From: a virus
DNA length: 64,000 nt
Strand: one strand, 5' to 3'
IMG/VR virus record: IMGVR_UViG_3300027734_000056
Span: 1 to 64,000 of that record
A program made the position numbers and the translations under genes. A model generated the notes under the pieces. That model searched no databases. It saw only the letters and a program-made list of their open reading frames with translations, and was not told where the DNA came from. Position 1 is the first letter of the stretch, and each line of letters opens with the position of its first letter. This document shows, one piece after another, positions 49,722 through 57,548 of the stretch.

Positions 49722-50495
49722 ATGACAGAGTGTCCAGTAGCCACAGTTTACAAATCAGTAAACTTAGCAAATCATTTACAAGCTATAGAACTAGCTAACT
49801 TAGGGCCTGCAGATCCACGCCAACCCAATACACTTTATTGGGGTGACAAAATGGAGTTGTGGAATGTCGCAGAAGGCGTCGCCAGAACACAGCTGTGTTT
49901 AAACTGTGAAAATTACAAAACTGACAGTGATAGCATGCAGTGTATAACTGCTGGAGGCGGTGCCACATTAAAACCAAGTGAATTGCCAGTAACACCAAGT
50001 TGGGCAGATATTACAGACATGCCAGTTGGTTACTGCACTCGTTGGGCAATAACTTGTACAGCACTACGCACTTGTGATGACTGGGAAAGTTGTAGCAGTC
50101 AAGATGATATTCAACTTGAAAATTACTTAGACGAAGACGGTTGGAGCAATTCAACCAAAAGTGCTGAAACCTACAAACCTACCAGCGGCATGGCAACTGA
50201 AGCACAACGTGCATTAGACTGGCATGCCGAAGGTCATCGTGGTGGTACTAGTGTGGGATTGGCACGAGCAAATCAACTGGTTCGTGGTGATAACTTAACT
50301 GAAAGCACAGTTATGCGCATGCATAGTTTTTTCAGTCGTCATGAAGTTGACAAAAAAGCTGAAGGATTTAGTCCAGGTGAAAAAGGTTATCCCAGCCCAG
50401 GTCGTGTAGCTTGGGGACTTTGGGGTGGTGATGCAGGTCAATCATGGGCACGTGACAAAGCTGCACACATACAAGCAGAAAGAGCAAAACAATGA
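49722..50495 (+). CDS. Cys-rich protein with conserved phage GGTxVGxARAxQL domain (257 aa)
   Basis: AAGGAATATAC precedes the ATG. The N-terminal 125 residues hold a cysteine cluster: CLNCENY (residues about 60-66), MQCI, then CTRWAITCTALRTCDDWESC, whose spacing could bind a metal or iron-sulfur cluster and recalls HiPIP-like folds. The C-terminal 90 residues (ALDWHAEGHRGGTSVGLARA, TVMRMHSFFSRHEVDKKAEG, PSPGRVAWGLWGGDAGQSWA) belong to a domain widespread in phage proteins, often fused to head or protease genes and of unknown function. It overlaps the endolysin by ATGA at the start of the lysis cassette. No enzymatic role can be assigned. Confidence 0.65.
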   Translation: MTECPVATVYKSVNLANHLQAIELANLGPADPRQPNTLYWGDKMELWNVAEGVARTQLCLNCENYKTDSDSMQCITAGGGATLKPSELPVTPSWADITDMPVGYCTRWAITCTALRTCDDWESCSSQDDIQLENYLDEDGWSNSTKSAETYKPTSGMATEAQRALDWHAEGHRGGTSVGLARANQLVRGDNLTESTVMRMHSFFSRHEVDKKAEGFSPGEKGYPSPGRVAWGLWGGDAGQSWARDKAAHIQAERAKQ

Positions 50496-51094
50496 TTTCA
50501 GCAGAACAACTAAAACAAATTATTCCACAAAATAAAAATCAAGCAGAGTGGTTAGCGGCACTTAATTTACTATTACCAAAATATGAAATTAACACAAAAA
50601 GCCGAATCACTTGTTTTTTAGCACAGTGCGTTCATGAGTCTGCTGGTTTTACTGCACTAAAAGAAAATTTAAATTACTCAGCAGAAGGTTTGCAGAAAAC
50701 ATTTGCAAAATATTTTACTGCAGAGCAAGCAGCTGACTACGCTCGCAAACCTGAACGTATAGCCAATCGTGTATATGCCAACCGCATGGGTAATGGTTCA
50801 GAAGCATCTGGTGATGGTTATCGTCACTGTGGTCGTGGAGTTATTCAACTAACAGGTAAAGCAAACTACGAAAACTTCAGTAAAGCCATAAATAAAACAG
50901 TTGCAGAAACTGTAGTTTATTTGGGTACTACAGCAGGTGCATTAGAAAGTGCTTGTTGGTTTTGGAAAACCAATAACCTTAATCCGCTAGCTGACAACGA
51001 AGATATGAAAGCAATTACCAAAAAAATTAATGGCGGTTTTATAGGTTTAGAAGATCGTGTAAAACATTTTAATCATATCAAACAGGTGATTTAA
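50492..51094 (+). CDS. Endolysin, glycoside hydrolase family 19 (200 aa)
   Basis: Degrades the glycan backbone of peptidoglycan at lysis. Residues about 45-57 (FLAQCVHESAGFT) hold the catalytic Glu in HES. RIANRVYANRMGNG is followed by the family's central motif GYRHCGRGVIQLTGKANYEN (about 110-129). SACWFWKTNNLN near 152-163 and KAITKKINGGFIGLEDRVKH near 172-191 complete the GH19 pattern. No signal peptide is visible, so it needs the holin encoded downstream. It is joined by overlaps to the gene before it and to Rz after it. Confidence 0.92.
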   Translation: MISAEQLKQIIPQNKNQAEWLAALNLLLPKYEINTKSRITCFLAQCVHESAGFTALKENLNYSAEGLQKTFAKYFTAEQAADYARKPERIANRVYANRMGNGSEASGDGYRHCGRGVIQLTGKANYENFSKAINKTVAETVVYLGTTAGALESACWFWKTNNLNPLADNEDMKAITKKINGGFIGLEDRVKHFNHIKQVI

Positions 51095-51657
51095 TGTGGT
51101 TATTAGAATACATACCCAATTGGATATATTGGACATTACTACTTTTTAGTAGTATCGCTGTTGCTACCAGTTGGAGTCAGCAATGGCGCAACTATAATTT
51201 TTTAATGGTAATTTTTTGTGTGTTTTGTTTGAGCTGGTTTAGTAGCCAAGAGTCTTGGAAGGCTGAACTAGCAGAACTCAAGCAGCAAGCAGCTGTAATT
51301 GAACAACAATCTACACAAGCCAATCAAGAAATTCAGACCAAAACAGTAATCAAAATTAAAAAAGTAAAAGAGATTGAATATGTTAACAGAGACATTTTAC
51401 AACAAGTGGTTGTTAAAGAGCTTGACAGCAGCTGTGTTTTGCCTAAGTCTGCAGTCATGCTCCACGACAGTGCCAGTCAAAATGCCGTGGCCCAAAGTGC
51501 CAGAGACACTACTGGAGCCGCCACCGATGTTAAAGCCAGTGAGCTCCTTGACACAGTAGTAGTTAATTATGCCACTTACTATGAACTAACAGAAAAACTA
51601 AAAGCTTGGCAAGAGTGGTATCGAACTCAAAAACAAATATACGAATCTGCTAAGTAG
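51094..51657 (+). CDS. Rz: Inner-membrane spanin subunit Rz (187 aa)
   Basis: Spans the periplasm to disrupt the outer membrane. Residues about 8-26 (IPNWIYWTLLLFSSIAVATS) and 34-50 (YNFLMVIFCVFCLSWFS) are two hydrophobic helices, where lambda Rz has one. A long charged coiled coil follows (ESWKAELAELKQQAAVIEQQ). The C-terminal TVVVNYATYYELTEKLKAWQ resembles the Rz C-terminal helix. The start overlaps the endolysin stop (TAATG). A complete Rz1 lipoprotein frame is nested in the +1 register at 51380-51559. Confidence 0.85.
   Translation: MWLLEYIPNWIYWTLLLFSSIAVATSWSQQWRNYNFLMVIFCVFCLSWFSSQESWKAELAELKQQAAVIEQQSTQANQEIQTKTVIKIKKVKEIEYVNRDILQQVVVKELDSSCVLPKSAVMLHDSASQNAVAQSARDTTGAATDVKASELLDTVVVNYATYYELTEKLKAWQEWYRTQKQIYESAK
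51380..51559 (+). CDS. Rz1: Outer-membrane lipoprotein spanin Rz1, nested inside Rz (59 aa)
   Basis: The frame lies wholly inside Rz in the +1 register. ATG 51380 (MLTETFYNKW) follows AAAGAGA; a TTG at 51374 is also in frame. Residues about 12-27 (LLKSLTAAVFCLSLQS) form a signal peptide with lipobox LQSC, then a mature region rich in proline (VPVKMPWPKVPETLLEPPPM). A short lipoprotein with a Pro-rich body nested in Rz is the classic o-spanin arrangement of lambda-like phages. It would be lipidated and sorted to the outer membrane to pair with Rz. Confidence 0.85.
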   Translation: MLTETFYNKWLLKSLTAAVFCLSLQSCSTTVPVKMPWPKVPETLLEPPPMLKPVSSLTQ

Positions 51658-51665
51658 GAGTTGCT

Positions 51666-52439
51666 ATGATTGATCCAGTAACACTCTTTGCATTAGCTAA
51701 TGGTGCTGTAAGTGCTGTTAAAGCTGGATGTAAACTTTACAAAGATATAAAAGGTGCGGCTGGTGATGTCAAAGCAGTTTTAAAAGACTTAGAAGATCAA
51801 TTTCATAAAAAACATCCTGCAGATAAACCAGCTAGCGTAGAGCAACGAAATCAATATGTTCAAGAAAAAAATCGCGTTATTGAATTAAATAAGCACGATG
51901 GAGATACCACTAACATCTATCAACAAATTGGTGAACATTTAGGCACCTATTATGATAACTACTATAGATGTATAGCCGTACTTGAAGAACAAGAACGTCG
52001 TAGTCGTACCGAAATTTATACTGGTGATAGTAGTTTAGGCAAACGTGCGCTACAACGTGTGTTAATGAAAAAACAACTAGAAAAAATGGGTAAGGATCTA
52101 CAAGAACTAATGATTTATGAGTGCCCGCCTGAATTGGGTGCACTTTGGACTGAAGTTAACGAAATGATGTTAAAACTTGGCAAAGAACAAAAAAGTTTGG
52201 TTGCCATTCAAATGCAACGTTTTCGTGTAGCAGAAGCTAGGCGGTTGGCAAGAAATCGTAAGTTAACCGAACAAGCCGTAGTTGGAACTATTATTTTATG
52301 GATAATTATACTATTTATGTATTTAATGATGTTGGTAGCTCAGGATAGGCAACAAAGATACCCTGAGTTTGGACAAGACATAATACCTCACAGAGAAATA
52401 AAAAGGAGTGCTAATGGGCATAGAATCGTCAACAATTGA
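51666..52439 (+). CDS. Membrane-anchored phage protein of the lysis region (257 aa)
   Basis: TAGGAG precedes ATG 51666. The N-terminus (DPVTLFALANGAVSAVKAGC) is a hydrophobic or amphipathic helix; residues about 50-200 are charged coiled coil (LEDQFHKKHPADKP; VLEEQERRSRTEIY). One transmembrane helix lies near 207-230 (AVVGTIILWIIILFMYLMML), with a polar C-terminal tail (QRYPEFGQDIIPHREIKR). Proteins of this form are often found between spanin and holin in aquatic siphoviruses but have no name. It overlaps the holin gene by 26 bases. A role in lysis control or head assembly is possible; neither is shown. Confidence 0.6.
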   Translation: MIDPVTLFALANGAVSAVKAGCKLYKDIKGAAGDVKAVLKDLEDQFHKKHPADKPASVEQRNQYVQEKNRVIELNKHDGDTTNIYQQIGEHLGTYYDNYYRCIAVLEEQERRSRTEIYTGDSSLGKRALQRVLMKKQLEKMGKDLQELMIYECPPELGALWTEVNEMMLKLGKEQKSLVAIQMQRFRVAEARRLARNRKLTEQAVVGTIILWIIILFMYLMMLVAQDRQQRYPEFGQDIIPHREIKRSANGHRIVNN

Positions 52440-52722
52440 AGAACAAAAAGAACATTGGATGAATACTAAATGGCGTCCAATGATGGGTTGGAGTTACATG
52501 GCAACTTGTATTGCTGATTTTGTATTATTTCCAATACTTTGGAGTTTACTACAAGCAATAAGTCATGGTAGTGTACAAACACAATGGCAACCAATTACCT
52601 TGCAAGGTGCTGGATTATATCATATTGCAATGGGTGCTGTTCTTGGTATCGCTGCATTTGGTCGTACAAAAGAAAAAATTGCCTCATTAACAGGCAGTGA
52701 TTCTTCTAGTGAAACAAAATAG
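52414..52722 (+). CDS. Holin, three-helix gene-transfer-release type (102 aa)
   Basis: AAGGAG lies 5 bases before ATG 52414, chosen over an in-frame GTG two codons upstream. Residues about 19-45 (KWRPMMGWSYMATCIADFVL, PILWSLLQAI) and 58-79 (WQPITLQGAGLYHIAMGAVL, GIAAFGRT) carry the hydrophobic helices and the QGAGLYHIAMGAVLG pattern of the holin-of-3TMs family. It is expected to permeabilise the inner membrane and release the endolysin. It has a polar C-terminus rich in Ser. It lies between the Cys-rich, endolysin, spanin and membrane genes and PhoH. Confidence 0.85.
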   Translation: MGIESSTIEEQKEHWMNTKWRPMMGWSYMATCIADFVLFPILWSLLQAISHGSVQTQWQPITLQGAGLYHIAMGAVLGIAAFGRTKEKIASLTGSDSSSETK

Positions 52723-52790
52723 GAGAAAAACAGCTGTTAACAAGTAAAAAGAAAAATGGTTTTTCTTTTATTACATTATTGAGGAATTAT

Positions 52791-53495
52791 ATGTCAAGTG
52801 GAAAAAAATCCCGAAAAAATAAAGATAACAGATATGATGAAGTAGAAGGTTTAGTGCCAGATACGCGTTATCAATCTTTTAAAGAAGTAGAGCCTTTAAA
52901 CTTTATACAACAACAGTATTTACAAGCAATACACGAAAATGATATTATTTTTGGTGTTGGCAGTGCAGGTACTGGTAAAACATATATTTCTGCAAGTTAT
53001 GCAGCCAGTCAACTTTATCACCGCAAAGTAAATAAAATCATTTTAACCAGACCAAATGTAGAAGTTGGCAGAGGTTTAGGGTTTTTACCAGGTGGTATAG
53101 ATGAAAAGTATGCCCCTTATTTAATGCCTTTTGACAGTATATTTACAAAATGTCTTGGCAAAGGTTTTTATGAGTATGCACTAAAATCTCAAGATATAGA
53201 ACCTACTCCACTTGGATTTTTACGTGGAGCCACTTTTGAAAACTGCATTGTACTAGTAGATGAAGCTCAAAACTGTACTCGTGAAGAAATGAAAATGATG
53301 CTTTCCAGAATTGGAAAAAATTGTAAAATGATTCTTAGTGGAGACATTGAGCAAGCAGATATTCCTAACTCAGGTTTGTCAGATGCAGTAACAAGACTTG
53401 AAGGTATAAAAGGTATTGAAATTGTTAGATTCTTAGATGAGGACATAGTCAGATCTAAAATGTGTAAACAAATTATTCAAGCATATAGAAATTAA
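52791..53495 (+). CDS. phoH: PhoH-like P-loop ATPase (234 aa)
   Basis: GAGGAATTAT precedes the ATG. Walker A is VGSAGTGKTYISA at residues about 57-69 and Walker B is CIVLVDEAQNC near 152-162. FIQQQYLQAIHENDIIFGVG and MILSGDIEQADIP fit the PhoH family, a P-loop ATPase related to helicase superfamilies. PhoH proteins are common in marine and freshwater phages; their role is unsettled (RNA metabolism or phosphate stress have been proposed). It is the last plus-strand gene before the convergent terminator. Confidence 0.9.
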   Translation: MSSGKKSRKNKDNRYDEVEGLVPDTRYQSFKEVEPLNFIQQQYLQAIHENDIIFGVGSAGTGKTYISASYAASQLYHRKVNKIILTRPNVEVGRGLGFLPGGIDEKYAPYLMPFDSIFTKCLGKGFYEYALKSQDIEPTPLGFLRGATFENCIVLVDEAQNCTREEMKMMLSRIGKNCKMILSGDIEQADIPNSGLSDAVTRLEGIKGIEIVRFLDEDIVRSKMCKQIIQAYRN

Positions 53496-53504
53496 TAAGC
53501 AAAC

Positions 53505-53543
53505 AAAAAAGCCCTGTAAATTTAAATTTACAGGGCTTTTTTT
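53505..53543. terminator. Symmetric bidirectional terminator between converging arms
   Basis: A long inverted repeat: GCCCTGTAAATTT (53511-53523) and AAATTTACAGGGC (53524-53536), flanked by A and T runs, so each strand reads hairpin then T tract. It ends both the lysis/PhoH operon and the leftward replication operon. Confidence 0.93.
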
Positions 53544-53733
53544 ATTCTGCTGTTGTTTCTTCGGAAACTTCAGTAACTTCTGGATTTAATTGACCTTTTG
53601 CTTGCTCATGAATTTTTTGTGTAAGTGGATTACAGATTTTTCCTGGTAGTTCTTGCAAACCAGCAAGTATTTGGTTAATTTCTTCTACTGAAAGATGTAG
53701 AAACAATAAAGTTTCATTAGTTGGTGTTGTCAT
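53542..53733 (-). CDS. Small acidic unknown phage protein (63 aa)
   Basis: Starts ATG 53733 (MTTPTNETLLFLHLSVEEIN). A helical segment LSVEEINQILAGLQELPGK is followed by NPLTQKIHEQAKGQL and an acidic tail (VTEVSEETTAE). Small proteins with the pattern L(S/T)VEExNxhLxxLxELP are common in phages and unnamed. It is 9 bases after nrdJ and ends at the terminator. No Shine-Dalgarno sequence is evident (A-rich leader). Confidence 0.6.
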   Translation of the reverse strand: MTTPTNETLLFLHLSVEEINQILAGLQELPGKICNPLTQKIHEQAKGQLNPEVTEVSEETTAE

Positions 53734-53742
53734 TTTTATTTA

Positions 53743-55707
53743 TTATCTAATTGGGCAAGCGCCCGTTGCACATTCTTCTCCAATAATTTCATCAAAGCTA
53801 TTTGCCTCATCTAAATTTACTGGCTTTAGGGTAACGACATAGTCGTTGTAACTTTGCTCACTTACTACTTCTTGTGGAAGATATAAGTAACCAAGATCTT
53901 TTGCTGTTTTAGTTGGGTCTGTACGATAGATAAAACTAACGCCTACATAACAATCCCAATTAATTAACAACCAATCAATAATTGCAGGTACTTCTGCAGG
54001 ATCATAACTAATTGTTACACTAGTATTTTGTTGATTCCATGATGTTTGCAACAGCTTGTATCGTTCTAGCTGTATTACTGCTGACTCTAGATTAACCTCT
54101 TTGCCAGCGACATTGTCAAAAGGCACACCTTCCCAAGCTACTGGAAAAGTTACTAATACTCCTGAATCATCTACTGGGTGGTTGATTACTCTGTAGTTTG
54201 CTTCGCGTAGTTTTTCTACTACTGGGTCATGCTTACTAAACTGCACATTATTAAAAATATACTTGCCCAGCGGCTTGTGCACACCTTCGGTAGTATCCAT
54301 GATTTTGCTTAGTGTGCCTGAGGGCTTAACACAAGTGATATTTTTTGGACTAGGCAGTCCAAGTTCTTGTGCCATTCCAATAGCAGCACCTGTTGCTGTG
54401 CGTTTTAGGTATTCATAGTCATAGCTGCCCATATCGGGTCGCATTGCAATACCTGTTAAACCAACACCACACAAACGCATAAAGTAATTATTTAAATGCC
54501 AAGCTTCTTGTAAGATTCCGTCTTTGAGGTCCACACAAGTTTGTCTATAGTTTGCTCTAGCTGCCAATCTGATGGCACTGTGCAAACCAGCGGTGTCTCC
54601 TTTAAACTTGGCAATGTCAGTTTCGGTAAGGTTACAGAAACTTTTATTTCCGAGTAAGATTTCAACGCAGGGATTTGCTCCTTTAAACCAAGGGGCACGT
54701 CGTAAGGCTTCAACTTCATTTATAAATCCTGGTTCGCTTCCGCCAGCTTCTTGCATCATTGAAAAAATGCGTTCTAAGTCTGAGCGTAGTGGTTTTTCTT
54801 TAAATACTAAACTGTTGTTTGACTGTGTGCGGTGTGCGTTGTTATGTAGCCACCAGTCTTTTTTAGCTACGGCAAATTCTTCCCACTCTGGTTGTCCGTA
54901 GTCAAAAAGGGCAATTTCAGCACTGCGGCGACTGGATAAAATAGTGCCAAGATGATTAACAATGTCCAGAATATCCATCCTAGACAGTAAACTATCAGCA
55001 CGGCCATTAAGTATATTGGCGATAGCAAGATAAGCAGTACTAATTGCGCTATCGCCCGAAGAAATCCAACCATAACCTTTTAACCTTTCCCCTGCGGGGC
55101 GTAATTGACTAAAATCTAATACCAGCGTATTTGCTGGATATTTACCTGCTAGCAGTTTGCCAATAGATTTGGCCCAAGCTTCTGCACTGTCACCGATTTG
55201 CAGTGTCCAAGTAGCTGTTTCTGCATCCCAAGTTTCTGTGTTGTGCTCGTTTCCGCCTTTATCAACACGCGTACTACGAACTGTTTTGATATTTTTAATT
55301 GGCTTTGAAAAACCGTTAAGTGTACCAACAATTGGTTTAAACCCTACTCCGCAACCTTGTAGCAACAACCATAACACATCCACTACATCATAAACTGTTT
55401 CTACATTTGTAAAACTACAGTTAAATTGTGAAGCTTCACGTGTTTTGGCTACGTTTGTACCACCCAGCCAAAGTGTACGACCACTCATTAGCACTTTGCG
55501 ATCCAGCATAAGCTGCTCAAGGTCGTAAAGCTCTGCATATTCTAAGTCATTTAAATCACGACCAACTGCTCGTTGCCACAACCATTCTTGATGATCAATA
55601 ACTCTGGCTACTGTTTCTTGCCACGTTTCAAACTGTTTACCGTCGTCTGAAACGGGTCTGTTATATGTTCTACGCGTAATAACTTGCGCTCTTGTACTTA
55701 CTGTCAT
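53743..55707 (-). CDS. nrdJ: Adenosylcobalamin-dependent ribonucleoside-triphosphate reductase, class II (654 aa)
   Basis: Converts ribonucleotides to deoxyribonucleotides for phage DNA synthesis using coenzyme B12. AAAGGAAATAG precedes the ATG. SQFNCSFTNVETVYDV near residue 116 holds the first active-site Cys; NPCVEILLGNKSFCNLTE near residue 344 has the catalytic N-C-E triad (NPCVE). The last residues CATGACPIR hold the C-terminal cysteines that re-reduce the active site. LQGCGVGFKPIVG near residue 116-130 also fits the monomeric Lactobacillus-type enzyme. It is shorter than the roughly 740-residue founding enzyme. Class II needs no oxygen-sensitive activase and no small subunit, and none is encoded here. 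It lies 9 bases from dUTPase. Confidence 0.9.
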   Translation of the reverse strand: MTVSTRAQVITRRTYNRPVSDDGKQFETWQETVARVIDHQEWLWQRAVGRDLNDLEYAELYDLEQLMLDRKVLMSGRTLWLGGTNVAKTREASQFNCSFTNVETVYDVVDVLWLLLQGCGVGFKPIVGTLNGFSKPIKNIKTVRSTRVDKGGNEHNTETWDAETATWTLQIGDSAEAWAKSIGKLLAGKYPANTLVLDFSQLRPAGERLKGYGWISSGDSAISTAYLAIANILNGRADSLLSRMDILDIVNHLGTILSSRRSAEIALFDYGQPEWEEFAVAKKDWWLHNNAHRTQSNNSLVFKEKPLRSDLERIFSMMQEAGGSEPGFINEVEALRRAPWFKGANPCVEILLGNKSFCNLTETDIAKFKGDTAGLHSAIRLAARANYRQTCVDLKDGILQEAWHLNNYFMRLCGVGLTGIAMRPDMGSYDYEYLKRTATGAAIGMAQELGLPSPKNITCVKPSGTLSKIMDTTEGVHKPLGKYIFNNVQFSKHDPVVEKLREANYRVINHPVDDSGVLVTFPVAWEGVPFDNVAGKEVNLESAVIQLERYKLLQTSWNQQNTSVTISYDPAEVPAIIDWLLINWDCYVGVSFIYRTDPTKTAKDLGYLYLPQEVVSEQSYNDYVVTLKPVNLDEANSFDEIIGEECATGACPIR

Positions 55708-55716
55708 CTATTTCCT

Positions 55717-56196
55717 TTATGTACCAGTACTGCCAAATCCGCCAGTACCACGTTTTGTATCATTCCATGCATCTACAAAATCAACCAACAAAACTGGCAT
55801 GATTACCAGTTGTGCAATTCTGTCTCCGCGTTTTATTTCATAACGATCTTCGGAAATATTTTTTAAAATTATTTTTATATTTCCACGATAATCACTATCA
55901 ATAACGCCTACTGAGTGAGGGATAGTAATTCCCTTTTTTCCCTGACTGCTTCTGTTAAACACAAAGCCTGCATAGCCTTCTGGAATTTTTACCGCTACCC
56001 CAGTATCAATCATTTTTTGTTCGTTGGGATAAATTTCACAAGTTTCAGTGCTCATTAAATCTGCACCAGCATCTGTGCGATTGGCACGTTGCGGTAAAAA
56101 TTCAGCGCTATCTACTCGGCACTCAACTGTTTGCTTTATGGCTACTCCACGATTGTGATCGTAGTCTCGATTAATATTCATAATAAAATTACTCAT
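55717..56196 (-). CDS. dut: dUTPase (159 aa)
   Basis: Hydrolyses dUTP to dUMP and pyrophosphate, keeping uracil out of phage DNA and feeding dTMP synthesis. All five trimeric dUTPase motifs are visible: DAGADLMS (about residue 41), RSSQGKKGI (about 82), GVIDSDYRGNIKI (about 97), GDRIAQLVI (about 125) and RGTGGFGSTG at the C-terminus. Motif 2 has an RSSQGKKG form instead of the more common RSGLA. The start overlaps the exonuclease stop by 8 bases. Confidence 0.95.
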   Translation of the reverse strand: MSNFIMNINRDYDHNRGVAIKQTVECRVDSAEFLPQRANRTDAGADLMSTETCEIYPNEQKMIDTGVAVKIPEGYAGFVFNRSSQGKKGITIPHSVGVIDSDYRGNIKIILKNISEDRYEIKRGDRIAQLVIMPVLLVDFVDAWNDTKRGTGGFGSTGT

Positions 56197-57043
56197 TTAT
56201 ATACTTTTCTAAAATTTTATCTACTATTTTACAATTTTCTACACCCAGGGCTTCTTCAGAGTGTGTAACCAAATCCATTAATTTATAGTTTAACAATAAG
56301 TTGTCTACACCAAATTCATTTAGTGCGGCAATATATTTATATTTGCTAGCAATAGGCAGCGCTGCAATAATATCGTAAGTGCTACCATACTGTTGTACCA
56401 GCTGCAAAGCACGCTTTGGGCCAACACCAGGAACACCAGGAACGTTATCACCAGTATCGCCTGTTAAACACTTAATTGAAATATATTCATCTTGCGAAAA
56501 GTCATAGTGCTCATTCCAATTGTCGTGTGTTATTTCTTTGCGTGTAACATAGCTAAATCTTGATACTTCAGGCTGTACTAACAAATCCCAGTCTTTATCA
56601 CTGGAAATTAACCAAATTTGTTTTAAATTGTGTTTTTTTCTTTTACTTACTATGTAAGCCGCAATATCATCTGCTTCCACACCTCGAAAACGAATTACAG
56701 GATATTTTTCTTGATTTTCATAATCAGTCAATATAGACTGCACTTCTTCAAAAAATATTTCAAATTCGCGTTTTTCTTGTTCGGTTTGATCTGCGTATTT
56801 ATCTTTGCGATTTTGTTTGTATTCTGGATAAAGAGCCTTGCGGTAACTGCTAGAACCAACGTCACCAGCAATTATTAGTTTGTCTGCTTTGTAAGATTTT
56901 TTAAGACTTTCTACCGTTCTCATGTAGTCTTCTGCAAAATCTACTGCCCCGCTGTGCTTATATCTAAAAGCTAGGTTTAAACTATCCACAATCATTAATG
57001 TGCTGTTATCGGCTGCTGTAATTTCTTGAAATGTTTTAGTCAT
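56189..57043 (-). CDS. 5'-3' exonuclease, FEN/Pol I N-terminal type (284 aa)
   Basis: A flap or 5' exonuclease acting in replication or host DNA degradation. Metal-binding acids lie in LMIVDSLNLAFRYKH (about 17), LIIAGDVGSSSYRKA, FRGVEADDIAAYIVS, LISSDKDWDLLVQ and CLTGDTGDNVPGVPGVG. The last also starts the helix-hairpin-helix (GVPGVGPKRALQLV). KALYPEYKQNRKDK near residue 70 is the family's arch basic tract. It has its own promoter at 57068-57096, within 26 bases of the ATG at 57043, and overlaps dut. Confidence 0.9.
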   Translation of the reverse strand: MTKTFQEITAADNSTLMIVDSLNLAFRYKHSGAVDFAEDYMRTVESLKKSYKADKLIIAGDVGSSSYRKALYPEYKQNRKDKYADQTEQEKREFEIFFEEVQSILTDYENQEKYPVIRFRGVEADDIAAYIVSKRKKHNLKQIWLISSDKDWDLLVQPEVSRFSYVTRKEITHDNWNEHYDFSQDEYISIKCLTGDTGDNVPGVPGVGPKRALQLVQQYGSTYDIIAALPIASKYKYIAALNEFGVDNLLLNYKLMDLVTHSEEALGVENCKIVDKILEKYINE

Positions 57044-57067
57044 GGTGTTTCTCAGTTTTTAATATTT

Positions 57068-57096
57068 ATTATAACACTTTTTTGTTTGTTTTTCAA
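57068..57096 (-). promoter_or_regulatory. Promoter of the exonuclease-dut-nrdJ genes
   Basis: On the minus strand TTGAAA (57096-57091), 17 bases, TATAAT (57073-57068). It lies between the nuclease and exonuclease genes, a 49-base gap, with its -35 overlapping the end of the upstream gene. Confidence 0.8.
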
Positions 57097-57548
57097 GCTA
57101 TAAATTTTGGAGCTTCATGTTGTATAAAATCTTCTAGTAGCGCAACTGAGAACTCGTAGTCTTTTGCACTAATTGTCATAAACCTGTAGCCACCAGCAGG
57201 CAGATCACTGTAAGCACAAAATATCTTAGACCTGTCATGTTTGAAAATTAACAGAGGCTGTTTTTTAACTTGCTTGCCTTGCCTTACTGCTTGTTCCCAC
57301 CAAGTTAATAGTTGCGGATCTTTAGCAGTAAGTATGCTACTTGTTAAGTGATCTTGTTCATAGTGTTTTACTTCAACTGAGTACAAGTTATTTTCATTAG
57401 GCACATACAAATCGCCTTTTAGCCCGTGCTTAGGGTCTAAAGCGCCAGAGCTAGGTACTCGTTCCCACTGTAGTCCAGTTAGTTTTCTTAATAAATCTCT
57501 AACCGTTGTTTCTGCTCTTGCACCTTTTGCTCTGGAGTCTACTGTCAT
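57093..57548 (-). CDS. PD-(D/E)XK nuclease, Holliday-junction-resolvase-like (151 aa)
   Basis: AAGGA lies 7 bases before the ATG, which forms an ATGA overlap with sbcC. The fold signature is visible in order: KGARAETTVRDLLRKL (catalytic Glu near 13), LKGDLYVPNENN (Asp near 45), VEVKHYEQDH (E-x-K near 59-61). The aromatic stretch YRFMTISAKDYEF follows. This pattern fits Hjc-type resolvases and VRR-NUC-like enzymes. Next to SbcCD, SSB and helicase genes it could resolve branched replication intermediates before packaging. Enzyme class is well supported, the exact substrate is not. Confidence 0.8.
   Translation of the reverse strand: MTVDSRAKGARAETTVRDLLRKLTGLQWERVPSSGALDPKHGLKGDLYVPNENNLYSVEVKHYEQDHLTSSILTAKDPQLLTWWEQAVRQGKQVKKQPLLIFKHDRSKIFCAYSDLPAGGYRFMTISAKDYEFSVALLEDFIQHEAPKFIA

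Noticed and set aside
52746-52770. A/T-only inverted repeat between holin and PhoH as a terminator
   Set aside because: The stem lacks GC pairs and the downstream gene has a strong ribosome site but no clear promoter, so termination here is unlikely.
55708-55716. Cobalamin riboswitch upstream of nrdJ
   Set aside because: Only 9 bases separate nrdJ from dut, which is far too short for the roughly 200-base B12 riboswitch, and no such fold is apparent upstream.
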